Positions 39,413 through 48,257 of a stretch of 64,000 nucleotides of DNA are shown piece after piece. Position 1 is the first letter of the stretch. The number at the start of each line of letters is the position of its first letter. The stretch is from assembly GCA_045128915.1 (NCBI GenBank), contig JBGVIT010000059.1, positions 1 to 64,000 of the forward strand, written 5' to 3'. The stretch comes from RGIG9115 sp045128915 (GTDB lineage Bacteria; Bacillota; Clostridia; UBA1381). The translations under genes were made by a program, and so were the position numbers. The notes beneath the pieces were generated by a model, which did no database searches, had not been told where the DNA came from, and was given only the letters and a program-made list of their open reading frames with translations.

Positions 39413-41236
39413 ATGATAAAAAGAGAAAACATAAGAAACATTGCAATAATCGCTCACGTTGACCATGGCAAAACCACTTTGGTTGATGCTATGCTTGCCC
39501 AGAGTGGAACATTTCGTGAAAATGAAAAGGTTGACGAAAGAGTAATGGACTCAAACGACCTTGAAAGAGAGCGAGGAATAACAATCCTTGCAAAAAATAC
39601 TTCCTTGTACTATAAGGACACAAAAATTAATATAATCGACACACCTGGTCACGCTGATTTTGGCGGCGAAGTGGAGAGAGGTCTTGAAATGGTTGACGGG
39701 GTACTGCTCCTTGTTGACGCTTTCGAGGGGTGTATGCCTCAGACAAGATTTGTGCTTTCAAAGGCTCTTGCCCTTGACCTTCAGCCTATTATAGTGGTAA
39801 ATAAGGTTGACAGACCTAATGCAAGACCATATGAGGTAGTAGATGAGGTGCTTGAACTGTTTATTGATTTAGGCGCAACAGAGGAACAGCTGGATACCCC
39901 TGTAATATATGCATCAGGCCGTGATGGCTGGGCGACTGCGGAGTATAATCCTGAACAGCCCAACGCCGACCTGACAGAGCTTTTTGAGCTTATTGTAAAT
40001 TCTATTCCTTGCCCCGACTGCTGTGATGACGGCTCTTTCCAGATGCTTGTTTCAAACATCGACTATGACGAATACACCGGAAGAATTGCTGTGGGTAAAA
40101 TCCAGCGTGGCAAGGTAAGCACAGGCGACAGACTTGCCATATGCCGTGAAGATGGTAAGGTTGATTACGGCAAGGCAACAAAGCTTTATACCTTTGAGGG
40201 TCTTAACAAAGGAGTATGCGATACTGTGGGTGCAGGAGACATGGTTGCCATTTCAGGTATGGCGGATATTAATATCGGCGAAACTCTTTGCGCACCTGAT
40301 AATATTGATCCCTTGCCCTTTATAAAAATAGATGAGCCGGTTCTGTCTATGACCTTCAGCGTAAACGACAGCCCCTTTGCAGGAAAAGAGGGTAAGTTCG
40401 TTACTTCAAGACATCTTCGTGACAGACTGTTCCGTGAGCTTGATTCAAATGTGGCTCTTCGTGTTTCTGAAACCGATACCACAGAAGCCTTTACCGTTTC
40501 TGGAAGAGGCGAGCTTCACCTTTCTGTGCTTATTGAAAACATGAGACGAGAAGGTTATGAATTCCAGGTTTCAAACCCCGTTGTAATATATAAGAAGATT
40601 GACGGAGTGTTGTGCGAGCCAATAGAGCGTCTGACAGTTGACGTGCCTGATGAATATACCGGCGTTGTAATGGATTCTGTAATCAGCAGAAAGGGCGAGA
40701 TGACAAATATGTCACCCACAGCCCAGAACTATACAAGAATAGAATTTCTTATCCCATCAAGAGGTCTTATAGGCTACCGAAATGAGCTTCTTACAGCAAC
40801 CAAAGGAACAGGAATAGTAAACAGTATTTTAGAAAAATATGAGCCGTATAAAGGCGATATTCAGGGCAGAACAAGAGGTGCTTTGATTGCCTGGGAGGAC
40901 GGAGAAACCATAACATACGGTCTTTACAATGCTCAGGAAAGAGGAACGCTGTTTGTAGGCCCCGGAATAAAGGTTTATGAGGGAATGATAGTGGGCGAGA
41001 ACGCAAGACTTGAGGACGTTGTTGTAAACGTGTGCAAGAAAAAGCACGCAACCAACACAAGAGCATCCGGCTCTGACGATGCCCTTCGCCTTGTCCCCCC
41101 AAGACAGTTCAGCCTTGAGCAATGTCTTGAATTTCTTGCAGATGATGAGCTGTTGGAGGTAACTCCTGAAAATCTCCGAATGAGAAAAAGAATTCTTAAA
41201 ACAGACTTGAGAGCAAAAGCAAGAGCAAAAAAATAA
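39413..41236 (+). CDS. typA: ribosome-associated GTPase TypA/BipA
   Basis: A translational GTPase that binds 70S ribosomes and helps 50S assembly, especially under stress. It has 607 residues with G1 HVDHGKTTL (about 15-23), the switch motif RERGITI, DTPGHADF and NKVD, then EF-G-like domains and a C-terminal domain ending in lysine-rich sequence. ATG follows TTGGAG. It begins the housekeeping run after the island. Confidence 0.97.
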   Translation: MIKRENIRNIAIIAHVDHGKTTLVDAMLAQSGTFRENEKVDERVMDSNDLERERGITILAKNTSLYYKDTKINIIDTPGHADFGGEVERGLEMVDGVLLLVDAFEGCMPQTRFVLSKALALDLQPIIVVNKVDRPNARPYEVVDEVLELFIDLGATEEQLDTPVIYASGRDGWATAEYNPEQPNADLTELFELIVNSIPCPDCCDDGSFQMLVSNIDYDEYTGRIAVGKIQRGKVSTGDRLAICREDGKVDYGKATKLYTFEGLNKGVCDTVGAGDMVAISGMADINIGETLCAPDNIDPLPFIKIDEPVLSMTFSVNDSPFAGKEGKFVTSRHLRDRLFRELDSNVALRVSETDTTEAFTVSGRGELHLSVLIENMRREGYEFQVSNPVVIYKKIDGVLCEPIERLTVDVPDEYTGVVMDSVISRKGEMTNMSPTAQNYTRIEFLIPSRGLIGYRNELLTATKGTGIVNSILEKYEPYKGDIQGRTRGALIAWEDGETITYGLYNAQERGTLFVGPGIKVYEGMIVGENARLEDVVVNVCKKKHATNTRASGSDDALRLVPPRQFSLEQCLEFLADDELLEVTPENLRMRKRILKTDLRAKARAKK

Positions 41237-41251
41237 AGGAGCACAGTAGTA

Positions 41252-42184
41252 GTGGAATATGCATTGCCCATAATGGAACAGACTGCCATAATGTTTATTA
41301 TAATACTCATCGGCTATATACTTTTTAAGTTTAAAGTAATAACACCTGACGGCAGAAAACAGCTTTCCGAGCTGGTTCTGACAATCGTGTGTCCTGCGCT
41401 TATATTCATGGTTTTTCAGCAGGATTTTTCATCGGAGGTAATAACGGGACTTTTATGGTCCTTTCCGCTGTCTGCAATTTCTATCGTGCTGGGCATCATT
41501 GTTGCAAAGCTTCTTGTACCCAAAAGCAGAGAGGATTTTAATATAAGCAGGTTTTGCATAATATATACCAACTGTGCCTTTATGGGAATTCCTTTGATAA
41601 AGGGACTTTTCGGAGATGTGGGCGTAATGTATCTAACGGCATATATTGCAATGTTCAATATATTTGTGTGGTCTCACGGTGTAATGCAGATTAAATGTCA
41701 GTCGGGCTTCAAAGAGCTTCTGGGCGTGCTTCGCTCTCCTACCATAATTGCTATTGTTTTAGGACTTTTATGCTTTGCTTTCAAAATCAGGATTCCTGAA
41801 ATTCCGGCTGTGGCTTTGAACTATATAAAAGAGCTTAACACTCCACTTGCCATGCTTATTGCCGGTGCGACTATGGCGGAGGCCGATATGCTCGGCGCAA
41901 TTCGCAAAGCTAAGGTTATGTGGCCCGTATTTGTAAAGCTTCTGCTTTTCCCCGTTGTAGTAATTTTTGTTTTCCGTCTTTTTCCTGTGCCGGACGAAAT
42001 GGTTTTCACAACCAACATAGTAGCGGCGGCATGTCCTACTGCAACAATCGGAACGTTGTTCTGTATCCGGCACGGCAAAAATGCTGCAATGGCTTCTGAG
42101 ATATTTGCTATTTCAACCCTGCTTTCAGGAATAACACTTCCGCTGATAGCAACCGTTTCCAATATGGTGTATAACCTTTTTTAA
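41252..42184 (+). CDS. AEC-family permease
   Basis: A 310-residue membrane protein with about ten helices in two five-helix halves, of the auxin efflux carrier family. NCAFMGIPLIKGLFG and the NTPLAMLIAGATMA segment are typical. Bacterial members move organic acids or similar anions; the substrate is unknown. The start is GTG, 11 nt after AAAGGA, 15 nt from typA, so probably cotranscribed. Confidence 0.85.
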   Translation: MEYALPIMEQTAIMFIIILIGYILFKFKVITPDGRKQLSELVLTIVCPALIFMVFQQDFSSEVITGLLWSFPLSAISIVLGIIVAKLLVPKSREDFNISRFCIIYTNCAFMGIPLIKGLFGDVGVMYLTAYIAMFNIFVWSHGVMQIKCQSGFKELLGVLRSPTIIAIVLGLLCFAFKIRIPEIPAVALNYIKELNTPLAMLIAGATMAEADMLGAIRKAKVMWPVFVKLLLFPVVVIFVFRLFPVPDEMVFTTNIVAAACPTATIGTLFCIRHGKNAAMASEIFAISTLLSGITLPLIATVSNMVYNLF

Positions 42185-42283
42185 CTAATTGTGAACAAAC
42201 CTTGTTATTTAGTATAAATTGCACTTGACAACGGTGGTAAAAAGCACGAAAATATGGAAAAATGATAAAAATGTAAAAAGCCA

Positions 42284-42312
42284 TTGAATTCTTGGAAAAT
42301 ACATGTTATAAT
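42284..42312 (+). promoter_or_regulatory. promoter of tig
   Basis: TTGAAT, 17 nt, TATAAT, about 57 nt before the trigger factor ATG. Confidence 0.7.
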
Positions 42313-42369
42313 AGGACGGATATTAGAATTAATGAGAGTACAATCTCACGAATAGGAGGATAATACAAG

Positions 42370-43659
42370 ATGGCTGTAAAAACAGAACAAGTAGAAAAGA
42401 ATCTTGTAAAAATTACTTTTGAGGTTTCTGCTGAAGAATTTGAAAAGGCAGTAAACAATGTTTATTTGAAGAACAGAGGAAAAATCGCAGTTGCAGGCTT
42501 CCGTAAGGGTAAGGCTCCCAGAAGCGTAATCGAAAAGATGTACGGCACAGGAGTTTTCTATGAAGATGCAATCAATGCAGTACTTCCCGATGCATATGAA
42601 GCAGCAGTTAAGGAAACAGACCTTGACATAGTTGCAAGACCTGAAATTGATATTGACGGCGAGATTGAAGGCGGCAAGCCCGTTGTGTTCACCGCTTTGG
42701 TAACAACTAAGCCGGAAGTAGAGCTTGGTAAGTACAAAGGTATAAAAATAGATAAAATTGAGCATAATGTATCAGATGAAGATGTTGACAGCGCAATCGA
42801 AGCTGAACAGAAGAAGAATGCACGAGTTATCTATGTAGAAGACAGAGCAGTTGAATCAGGCGACATCGCTGTAATCGACTTTGACGGCAGCGTTGACGGT
42901 GTTGCATTCGACGGCGGTAAGGGCGAGGACTACGAGCTTGAAATCGGCTCAAACACCTTTATCCCCGGTTTTGAAGACCAGCTTATCGGAGCAAAGACCG
43001 GCGAAGATGTAAAGGTTGAAGTAAAGTTCCCCGAAGAATACCATGCAGCTGACCTTGCAGGCAAGGATGCAGTATTTATGTGTAAGGTTAAGTCAATCAA
43101 GACAAAGGAACTTCCTGAACTCAATGATGATTTTGCATCAGAGGTAAGTGAGTTTGATACACTTGACGAGTACAAAAAGTCAGTAAGAGAAAAGCTTGAA
43201 GCTCAGGCTCAGGACAGAGTTAAGGCTGAAACTGAAGATGCAGTTGTAAAGGCTGTTGTAGAAAAGGCAAAGTTTGATCTTCCCGATGCAATGGTAGAAG
43301 CAGAAGTTGACCGCAGCGTTAACGATTTTGCACAGCGCCTTCGTTATCAGGGCCTTGACATCAACACATACCTTTCATACATGGGTGGCGATATGGAAGC
43401 TTTCCGCGCTAACTTCCGTGAGCAGGCTAAGACAACATGCAGTACATCATTGGTTATTGAAGCTATCATGAAGGCTGAAGGCATTGAGGTTAATGCAGAA
43501 GAGTTTGAAACAAACCTTGTTGATATGGCTAAGAAGTACAACATGGAGCTTGATAAGCTTAAGGAACTTATTTCAGATGAAGAAAAAGAAAACATGAAGA
43601 AAGATATGGCAATGAGCAAGACAGTAGAAATGCTTGTTAACAATGCCGTAATGAAATAA
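42370..43659 (+). CDS. tig: trigger factor
   Basis: A ribosome-bound chaperone and prolyl isomerase meeting nascent chains at L23. It has 429 residues. The ribosome-binding signature GFRKGKAPRSVIEKMYG is at about 41-57, a FKBP-type PPIase domain (SGDIAVIDFDGSVDGVAFDGG) spans about 150-235, and the helical C-terminal domain is complete. ATG follows AGGAGG. It precedes clpP-clpX, a classic order. Confidence 0.97.
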   Translation: MAVKTEQVEKNLVKITFEVSAEEFEKAVNNVYLKNRGKIAVAGFRKGKAPRSVIEKMYGTGVFYEDAINAVLPDAYEAAVKETDLDIVARPEIDIDGEIEGGKPVVFTALVTTKPEVELGKYKGIKIDKIEHNVSDEDVDSAIEAEQKKNARVIYVEDRAVESGDIAVIDFDGSVDGVAFDGGKGEDYELEIGSNTFIPGFEDQLIGAKTGEDVKVEVKFPEEYHAADLAGKDAVFMCKVKSIKTKELPELNDDFASEVSEFDTLDEYKKSVREKLEAQAQDRVKAETEDAVVKAVVEKAKFDLPDAMVEAEVDRSVNDFAQRLRYQGLDINTYLSYMGGDMEAFRANFREQAKTTCSTSLVIEAIMKAEGIEVNAEEFETNLVDMAKKYNMELDKLKELISDEEKENMKKDMAMSKTVEMLVNNAVMK

Positions 43660-43672
43660 TATAAAAAAAACG

Positions 43673-43708
43673 GAGGGCTGTCGCATTTTAATACTTGTGG
43701 CGGTCCTC
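43673..43708 (+). promoter_or_regulatory. G-U-rich hairpin in the tig-clpP gap
   Basis: GAGGGCTGTCGCA and TGTGGCGGTCCTC pair over 13 positions with several G-U pairs and no mismatch, around a 10-nt loop. G-U pairing means it works as RNA rather than DNA. No T-run follows, so a processing or stability role between tig and clpP is more likely than termination. Confidence 0.5.
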
Positions 43709-43740
43709 TTATGCAATTTATAAGAAAGGAATGATTTTTT

Positions 43741-44328
43741 ATGAGTTTAGTACCAATGGTAGTAGAACAAACAAACAGAGGAGAACGTTCCTACGATATT
43801 TTTTCAAGACTTCTTGAAGATCGTATAATATTTTTAGGTGAGGAAGTAAATGATGCCAGCGCAAGTCTTGTTGTGGCACAGATGCTTTATCTTGAAGCAA
43901 AGGATCCTGATAAGGACATTCAGCTTTACATTAATTCGCCCGGCGGCTCAATCACAGCCGGAATGGCAATTTATGATACAATGCAGTACATCAAGTGCGA
44001 CGTGTCAACAATCTGCATAGGTATGGCTGCGAGCATGGGTGCGTTCCTTCTTACAGCAGGTGCAAAGGGTAAGCGCTTCGCACTTCCAAACAGCGAGGTT
44101 ATGATTCACCAGCCACTCGGTGGTATGCAAGGTCAGGCAACTGATATTAAAATTCATGCAGACCGTATAATCAAAATGCGCGAAACTCTGAATTCTATCA
44201 TGGCAGAACGTACAGGTCAGAGCCTTGAAAAAATCACAGCAGATACAGAGCGTGATAACTTTATGAGCGCAGAAGAAGCAAAGAACTACGGATTAATCGA
44301 CGAGGTTATTGTTTCAAGAGCAAAATAA
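43741..44328 (+). CDS. clpP: ATP-dependent Clp protease proteolytic subunit
   Basis: The serine protease chamber that degrades proteins unfolded by ClpX and similar ATPases. It has 195 residues with the catalytic triad visible as S98 (GMAASMGAFLL), H123 (EVMIHQPLGG) and D172. ATG follows AAAGGAATG. The clpX gene follows within 22 nt. Confidence 0.97.
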   Translation: MSLVPMVVEQTNRGERSYDIFSRLLEDRIIFLGEEVNDASASLVVAQMLYLEAKDPDKDIQLYINSPGGSITAGMAIYDTMQYIKCDVSTICIGMAASMGAFLLTAGAKGKRFALPNSEVMIHQPLGGMQGQATDIKIHADRIIKMRETLNSIMAERTGQSLEKITADTERDNFMSAEEAKNYGLIDEVIVSRAK

Positions 44329-44349
44329 GCTTTTTTAATGGAGATCAGT

Positions 44350-45624
44350 ATGGAAGAAAATAAATCAAGGACCTGCTCTTTTTGCGGCAGGTCAGAATCA
44401 GAGGTAAATCTCATCGCCGGTGGCAATGCGTATATCTGCCATGAATGTGTGGGATTGTGCAACCAGATTATTGACGGTATGTACAAACCCAAGGAGCATA
44501 AAGCAATGGGAGATATTCCGAAGCCTATGGAAATCAAAGCTTACCTTGATGATTATGTAGTAGGTCAGGAGGAAGCGAAAAAGATTCTCTCTGTGGCGGT
44601 GTATAACCATTACAAGCGTATAGCGTATCAGGGCGTGGACTCTGATGTAGAGCTTACAAAGAGTAATATACTTATGATTGGACCTACGGGTTCAGGTAAG
44701 ACTTTTTTGGTACAGAATCTTGCAAAGGTTCTTGATGTACCATGCGCAATAGTTGATGCCACATCTTTAACTGAAGCCGGATATGTGGGCGAGGATGTTG
44801 AAAATATACTTCTTAAGCTTATTCAGGCAGCAGACTATGATATAGAAGCGGCAGAACGAGGCATAATATATATAGACGAAATAGATAAGATTGCCAGAAA
44901 GTCTGATAATCCTTCCATTACAAGAGATGTAAGCGGCGAGGGTGTTCAGCAGGCATTACTTAAAATCCTTGAAGGAACAGATGCATCAGTACCGCCTCAG
45001 GGTGGACGAAAGCATCCTCATCAGGAATTTTTGCAGATAAATACCACAAACATACTGTTTATCTGTGGCGGTGCTTTTGATGGCATCGAGAAGATAATAG
45101 GCGAGAGAGTAGGTAAGTCAGGACTTGGTTTCGGTGCAAAGGTCGAAAGCAAGAAGGAAATGAATATAGGCGAGCTTCTTGGAGACATGATACCTCAGGA
45201 CCTTTTGAAGTTTGGTCTTATTCCTGAATTTATAGGCAGACTTCCCGTATTTGCGAAGCTCGATAAGTTAAGCCGCGAAGCTCTTACAGATATTATCACA
45301 AAGCCCAAGAATGCCATTGCAAAGCAGTATCAGACTTTGTTTGAGCTTGACAAGGTTGCTCTTGAGTTTGAGCCGGATGCTATTGAAGCAATAGCGGATA
45401 AGGCTATCGAAAGAGGAACAGGCGCAAGAGGACTCAGGGCAATAGTAGAAGAAACTGTAATGGACCTTATGTTTGAAGTTCCGTCTGATAAAACAATCAA
45501 AAAGGTTGTTATAACAAAAGACAGCGTGCTTGGCGTTGATAAACCCAGAGTAACAAGACGTACAAGGAAAAAGGCTGAACCTCAGGAGAAGACTTTGGCA
45601 GCCGACGGCGGAAATCCGGCATAA
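44350..45624 (+). CDS. clpX: Clp protease ATPase subunit ClpX
   Basis: An AAA+ unfoldase feeding ClpP. It has 424 residues with an N-terminal zinc domain (C9, C12, C30, C33), Walker A GPTGSGKT, Walker B IIYIDEIDK, and an IGF-type loop region needed for ClpP docking (SGLGFGAKV). The ATG at 44338 precedes the GGAG, so ATG 44350, 6 nt after it, is preferred. Confidence 0.97.
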   Translation: MEENKSRTCSFCGRSESEVNLIAGGNAYICHECVGLCNQIIDGMYKPKEHKAMGDIPKPMEIKAYLDDYVVGQEEAKKILSVAVYNHYKRIAYQGVDSDVELTKSNILMIGPTGSGKTFLVQNLAKVLDVPCAIVDATSLTEAGYVGEDVENILLKLIQAADYDIEAAERGIIYIDEIDKIARKSDNPSITRDVSGEGVQQALLKILEGTDASVPPQGGRKHPHQEFLQINTTNILFICGGAFDGIEKIIGERVGKSGLGFGAKVESKKEMNIGELLGDMIPQDLLKFGLIPEFIGRLPVFAKLDKLSREALTDIITKPKNAIAKQYQTLFELDKVALEFEPDAIEAIADKAIERGTGARGLRAIVEETVMDLMFEVPSDKTIKKVVITKDSVLGVDKPRVTRRTRKKAEPQEKTLAADGGNPA

Positions 45625-45656
45625 GTAAATCAGACAGTACGGAAAGGAAAATACTA

Positions 45657-46958
45657 ATGTTTGTATCACCAAATTTATCCGTCAATAATAAGAATCATCT
45701 TGTGATCGGTAAATCTGATACGGTTGAACTTGCAAAGGAGTACGGAACACCTCTTTATGTAATAGATGAGGATTTGGTTCGTAAAAACTGCAGAACATAT
45801 AAGCAGGCGATTGACAAATATTATGACGGCAAAGGTCTTGTGCTTTATGCAAGCAAGGCGCTTAGCTGTATGTATATGTATAAAACCGTTGAAAGTGAAG
45901 GACTTGGCGTAGATGTTGTTTCAGGCGGTGAGCTATATACTGCATATAAAGCGGGATTCCCCGTGAGTAAGATTTATTTTCATGGCAATAACAAGACTCC
46001 GTCAGAGCTTAAAATGGCAGTTGAGCTTGGTGTCTCTCATATAGTTGTAGATAACTATACAGAGCTTGAAACTCTGAACCTTATAGCAAAGGACATGGGT
46101 AAGATTCAGAAGATAATGATAAGAATCAAGCCGGGAGTTGATGCCCATACCCATGACTTTATAAGAACGGGGCAGATTGATTCCAAGTTCGGCGTTGCTT
46201 TGGAAAACGGCGAGGCTATGGATATGGTTCAAAAGGTTATGGAATATGAAAATGTGGTGCTTGACGGTATCCATTGTCATGTTGGCTCACAGATATTTGA
46301 TATAGAACCCTTTTGTTCAGCAGCGGAAATTATGATAGACTTTATGGGCAAGCTTAAAAGGGAGCTTGGAATAGAGCTTAACCAGCTTAACTTAGGCGGC
46401 GGCTTTGGTATAAAGTACGTTGAAAGCGACGATCCTATCGAATATGATGAATATATAAAGAGTGTATCAGAGGTAGTACGCCGGAAAAGTCAGGAGCAGG
46501 GAATAAGAGTTCCTTTCATCCTTATGGAGCCGGGCAGGTCCATCGTAGCGTCTGCAGGCATCACACTCTATACCGTAGGTAACGTAAAGGACATCAAGAA
46601 TGTTCGCAAATATATAAGCGTTGACGGCGGTATGGGTGACAACCCCAGATATATTCTTTACGGCGCAGAATATACTGCCGTTGCAGCAAATCATGCAGGA
46701 GACGACTTTGACGATGTGGCAACAGTTGCAGGAAAGTGCTGTGAGTCAGGTGACCTTATTATTGAAAACGGTAAGCTTCAGAAAATAAACGAAGGCGATA
46801 TTCTTGCAGTTCTTGCCACGGGTGCATATAACTATTCTATGGCAAGCAACTACAACAGAATCCCAAGACCTGCTCTTGTGGCAGTATCGGAGGGCAGATC
46901 AAAAATCGTAATCAAACGGGAAACCTATGATGATATAATTAAAAACGATGTACTTTAA
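45657..46958 (+). CDS. lysA: diaminopimelate decarboxylase
   Basis: Converts meso-diaminopimelate to L-lysine with PLP (EC 4.1.1.20). It has 433 residues with the PLP lysine in YASKALS (K67), HVGSQIFD and the glycine loop LGGGFG, and EPGRSIVA. ATG follows GGAAAGGA. The gap from clpX is 32 nt with no lysine riboswitch. Confidence 0.96.
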   Translation: MFVSPNLSVNNKNHLVIGKSDTVELAKEYGTPLYVIDEDLVRKNCRTYKQAIDKYYDGKGLVLYASKALSCMYMYKTVESEGLGVDVVSGGELYTAYKAGFPVSKIYFHGNNKTPSELKMAVELGVSHIVVDNYTELETLNLIAKDMGKIQKIMIRIKPGVDAHTHDFIRTGQIDSKFGVALENGEAMDMVQKVMEYENVVLDGIHCHVGSQIFDIEPFCSAAEIMIDFMGKLKRELGIELNQLNLGGGFGIKYVESDDPIEYDEYIKSVSEVVRRKSQEQGIRVPFILMEPGRSIVASAGITLYTVGNVKDIKNVRKYISVDGGMGDNPRYILYGAEYTAVAANHAGDDFDDVATVAGKCCESGDLIIENGKLQKINEGDILAVLATGAYNYSMASNYNRIPRPALVAVSEGRSKIVIKRETYDDIIKNDVL

Positions 46959-46977
46959 TGAAAAGAGGAGAAGTAAA

Positions 46978-48219
46978 ATGGTAGAACTGAAGAATCTTAA
47001 AAACACAGATGCTGAGCTATATGACGCTATAATGAGCGAAACCAAAAGACAGCAGAACAAAATTGAGCTTATTGCTTCTGAGAACTTTGTTTCAGAAAGC
47101 GTAATGGAGGCTATGGGCTCACCCCTTACAAACAAGTATGCAGAAGGTTATCCCGGCAAGAGATACTACGGCGGCTGTGAATGTGTTGACGTAGCTGAAA
47201 ATCTTGCTATTGAACGTGTTAAGGAATTGTTTGGCGCAGGCTATGCAAATGTACAGCCACATTCAGGCGCTCAGGCAAATATGGCGGTATTCTTTGCACT
47301 TCTTACACCCGGTGATACAGTGCTAAGCATGAGCCTTGACCACGGCGGACATCTTAGCCATGGAAGTCCGGTTAATATGTCAGGAACATATTTTAATATA
47401 GTTCCTTACGGTGTAAGCCGAGAAGAAAACGTAATTGACTATGAAGAAGTAAGAAGACTTGCTCTTGAAAATAAGCCGAAGCTTATTCTCGCAGGTGCAA
47501 GTGCTTATCCGAGAATTATTGACTTTAAAAAGTTCAGAGAGATTGCAGACGAAGTAGGAGCATATTTCATGGTAGATATGGCTCACATTGCAGGTCTTGT
47601 AGCTGCAGGCGAGCATCCCTCACCTGTACCTTATGCACACGTTGTAACATCTACAACACATAAAACTCTCAGAGGCCCAAGAGGCGGCCTTATCCTTACA
47701 AATGATGAGGAGCTTGCAAAGAAGTTCAATAAGGCTATATTCCCCGGAATTCAGGGCGGACCTCTCATGCACGTTATTGCAGCTAAGGCAGTAAGCTTCA
47801 AGGAAGCTTTGTCAGACGAGTTCAAGGCATATCAGAAGCAGATTGTTAAAAATGCAAAGGCATTGTCAGAAGCGCTTGTTGCAGAAGGCTTTAAGCTTGT
47901 ATCAGGCGGAACAGACAACCATCTTATGCTTCTTGACCTTACAGAAACGGGAATTACCGGTAAGGAAGCAGAGCATCGTCTTGACGAAGTGGGAATTACA
48001 GTTAACAAAAACGCAATCCCATTTGATACAAAGAGCCCGTTTATTACAAGCGGCGTCAGAATAGGTACTCCTGCAACAACAAGCAGAGGCTTTGTTGAAG
48101 AAGATATGGTAGAGGTAGCTAAGCTCATTAAGCTTGCAATCTGTGATTTTGAGAACAGCGCAGATGAGGTAAGAGCAAGAGTTAAGGTGCTTTGCGACAA
48201 ATACCCGTTGTATGCATAA
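46978..48219 (+). CDS. glyA: serine hydroxymethyltransferase
   Basis: Interconverts serine and glycine with tetrahydrofolate and PLP (EC 2.1.2.1). It has 413 residues with the PLP lysine in TSTTHKTLRGPRGG and conserved EGYPGKRYYGG and VQPHSGAQAN. An in-frame start at 46948 overlaps lysA, but ATG 46978 with GAGGAG is clear. Confidence 0.97.
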   Translation: MVELKNLKNTDAELYDAIMSETKRQQNKIELIASENFVSESVMEAMGSPLTNKYAEGYPGKRYYGGCECVDVAENLAIERVKELFGAGYANVQPHSGAQANMAVFFALLTPGDTVLSMSLDHGGHLSHGSPVNMSGTYFNIVPYGVSREENVIDYEEVRRLALENKPKLILAGASAYPRIIDFKKFREIADEVGAYFMVDMAHIAGLVAAGEHPSPVPYAHVVTSTTHKTLRGPRGGLILTNDEELAKKFNKAIFPGIQGGPLMHVIAAKAVSFKEALSDEFKAYQKQIVKNAKALSEALVAEGFKLVSGGTDNHLMLLDLTETGITGKEAEHRLDEVGITVNKNAIPFDTKSPFITSGVRIGTPATTSRGFVEEDMVEVAKLIKLAICDFENSADEVRARVKVLCDKYPLYA

Positions 48220-48257
48220 AAAAATCAGGCAGAATCAAAATTCTGCCTGATTTTTTT
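48218..48257. terminator. shared bidirectional terminator
   Basis: ATCAGGCAGAAT and ATTCTGCCTGAT form a perfect 12-bp stem with A- and T-runs outside, between convergent glyA and fbp. Confidence 0.93.

Noticed and set aside
41252..42184. Auxin transport function
   Set aside because: The family name is historical; bacterial AEC permeases usually move organic anions and nothing here indicates auxin.
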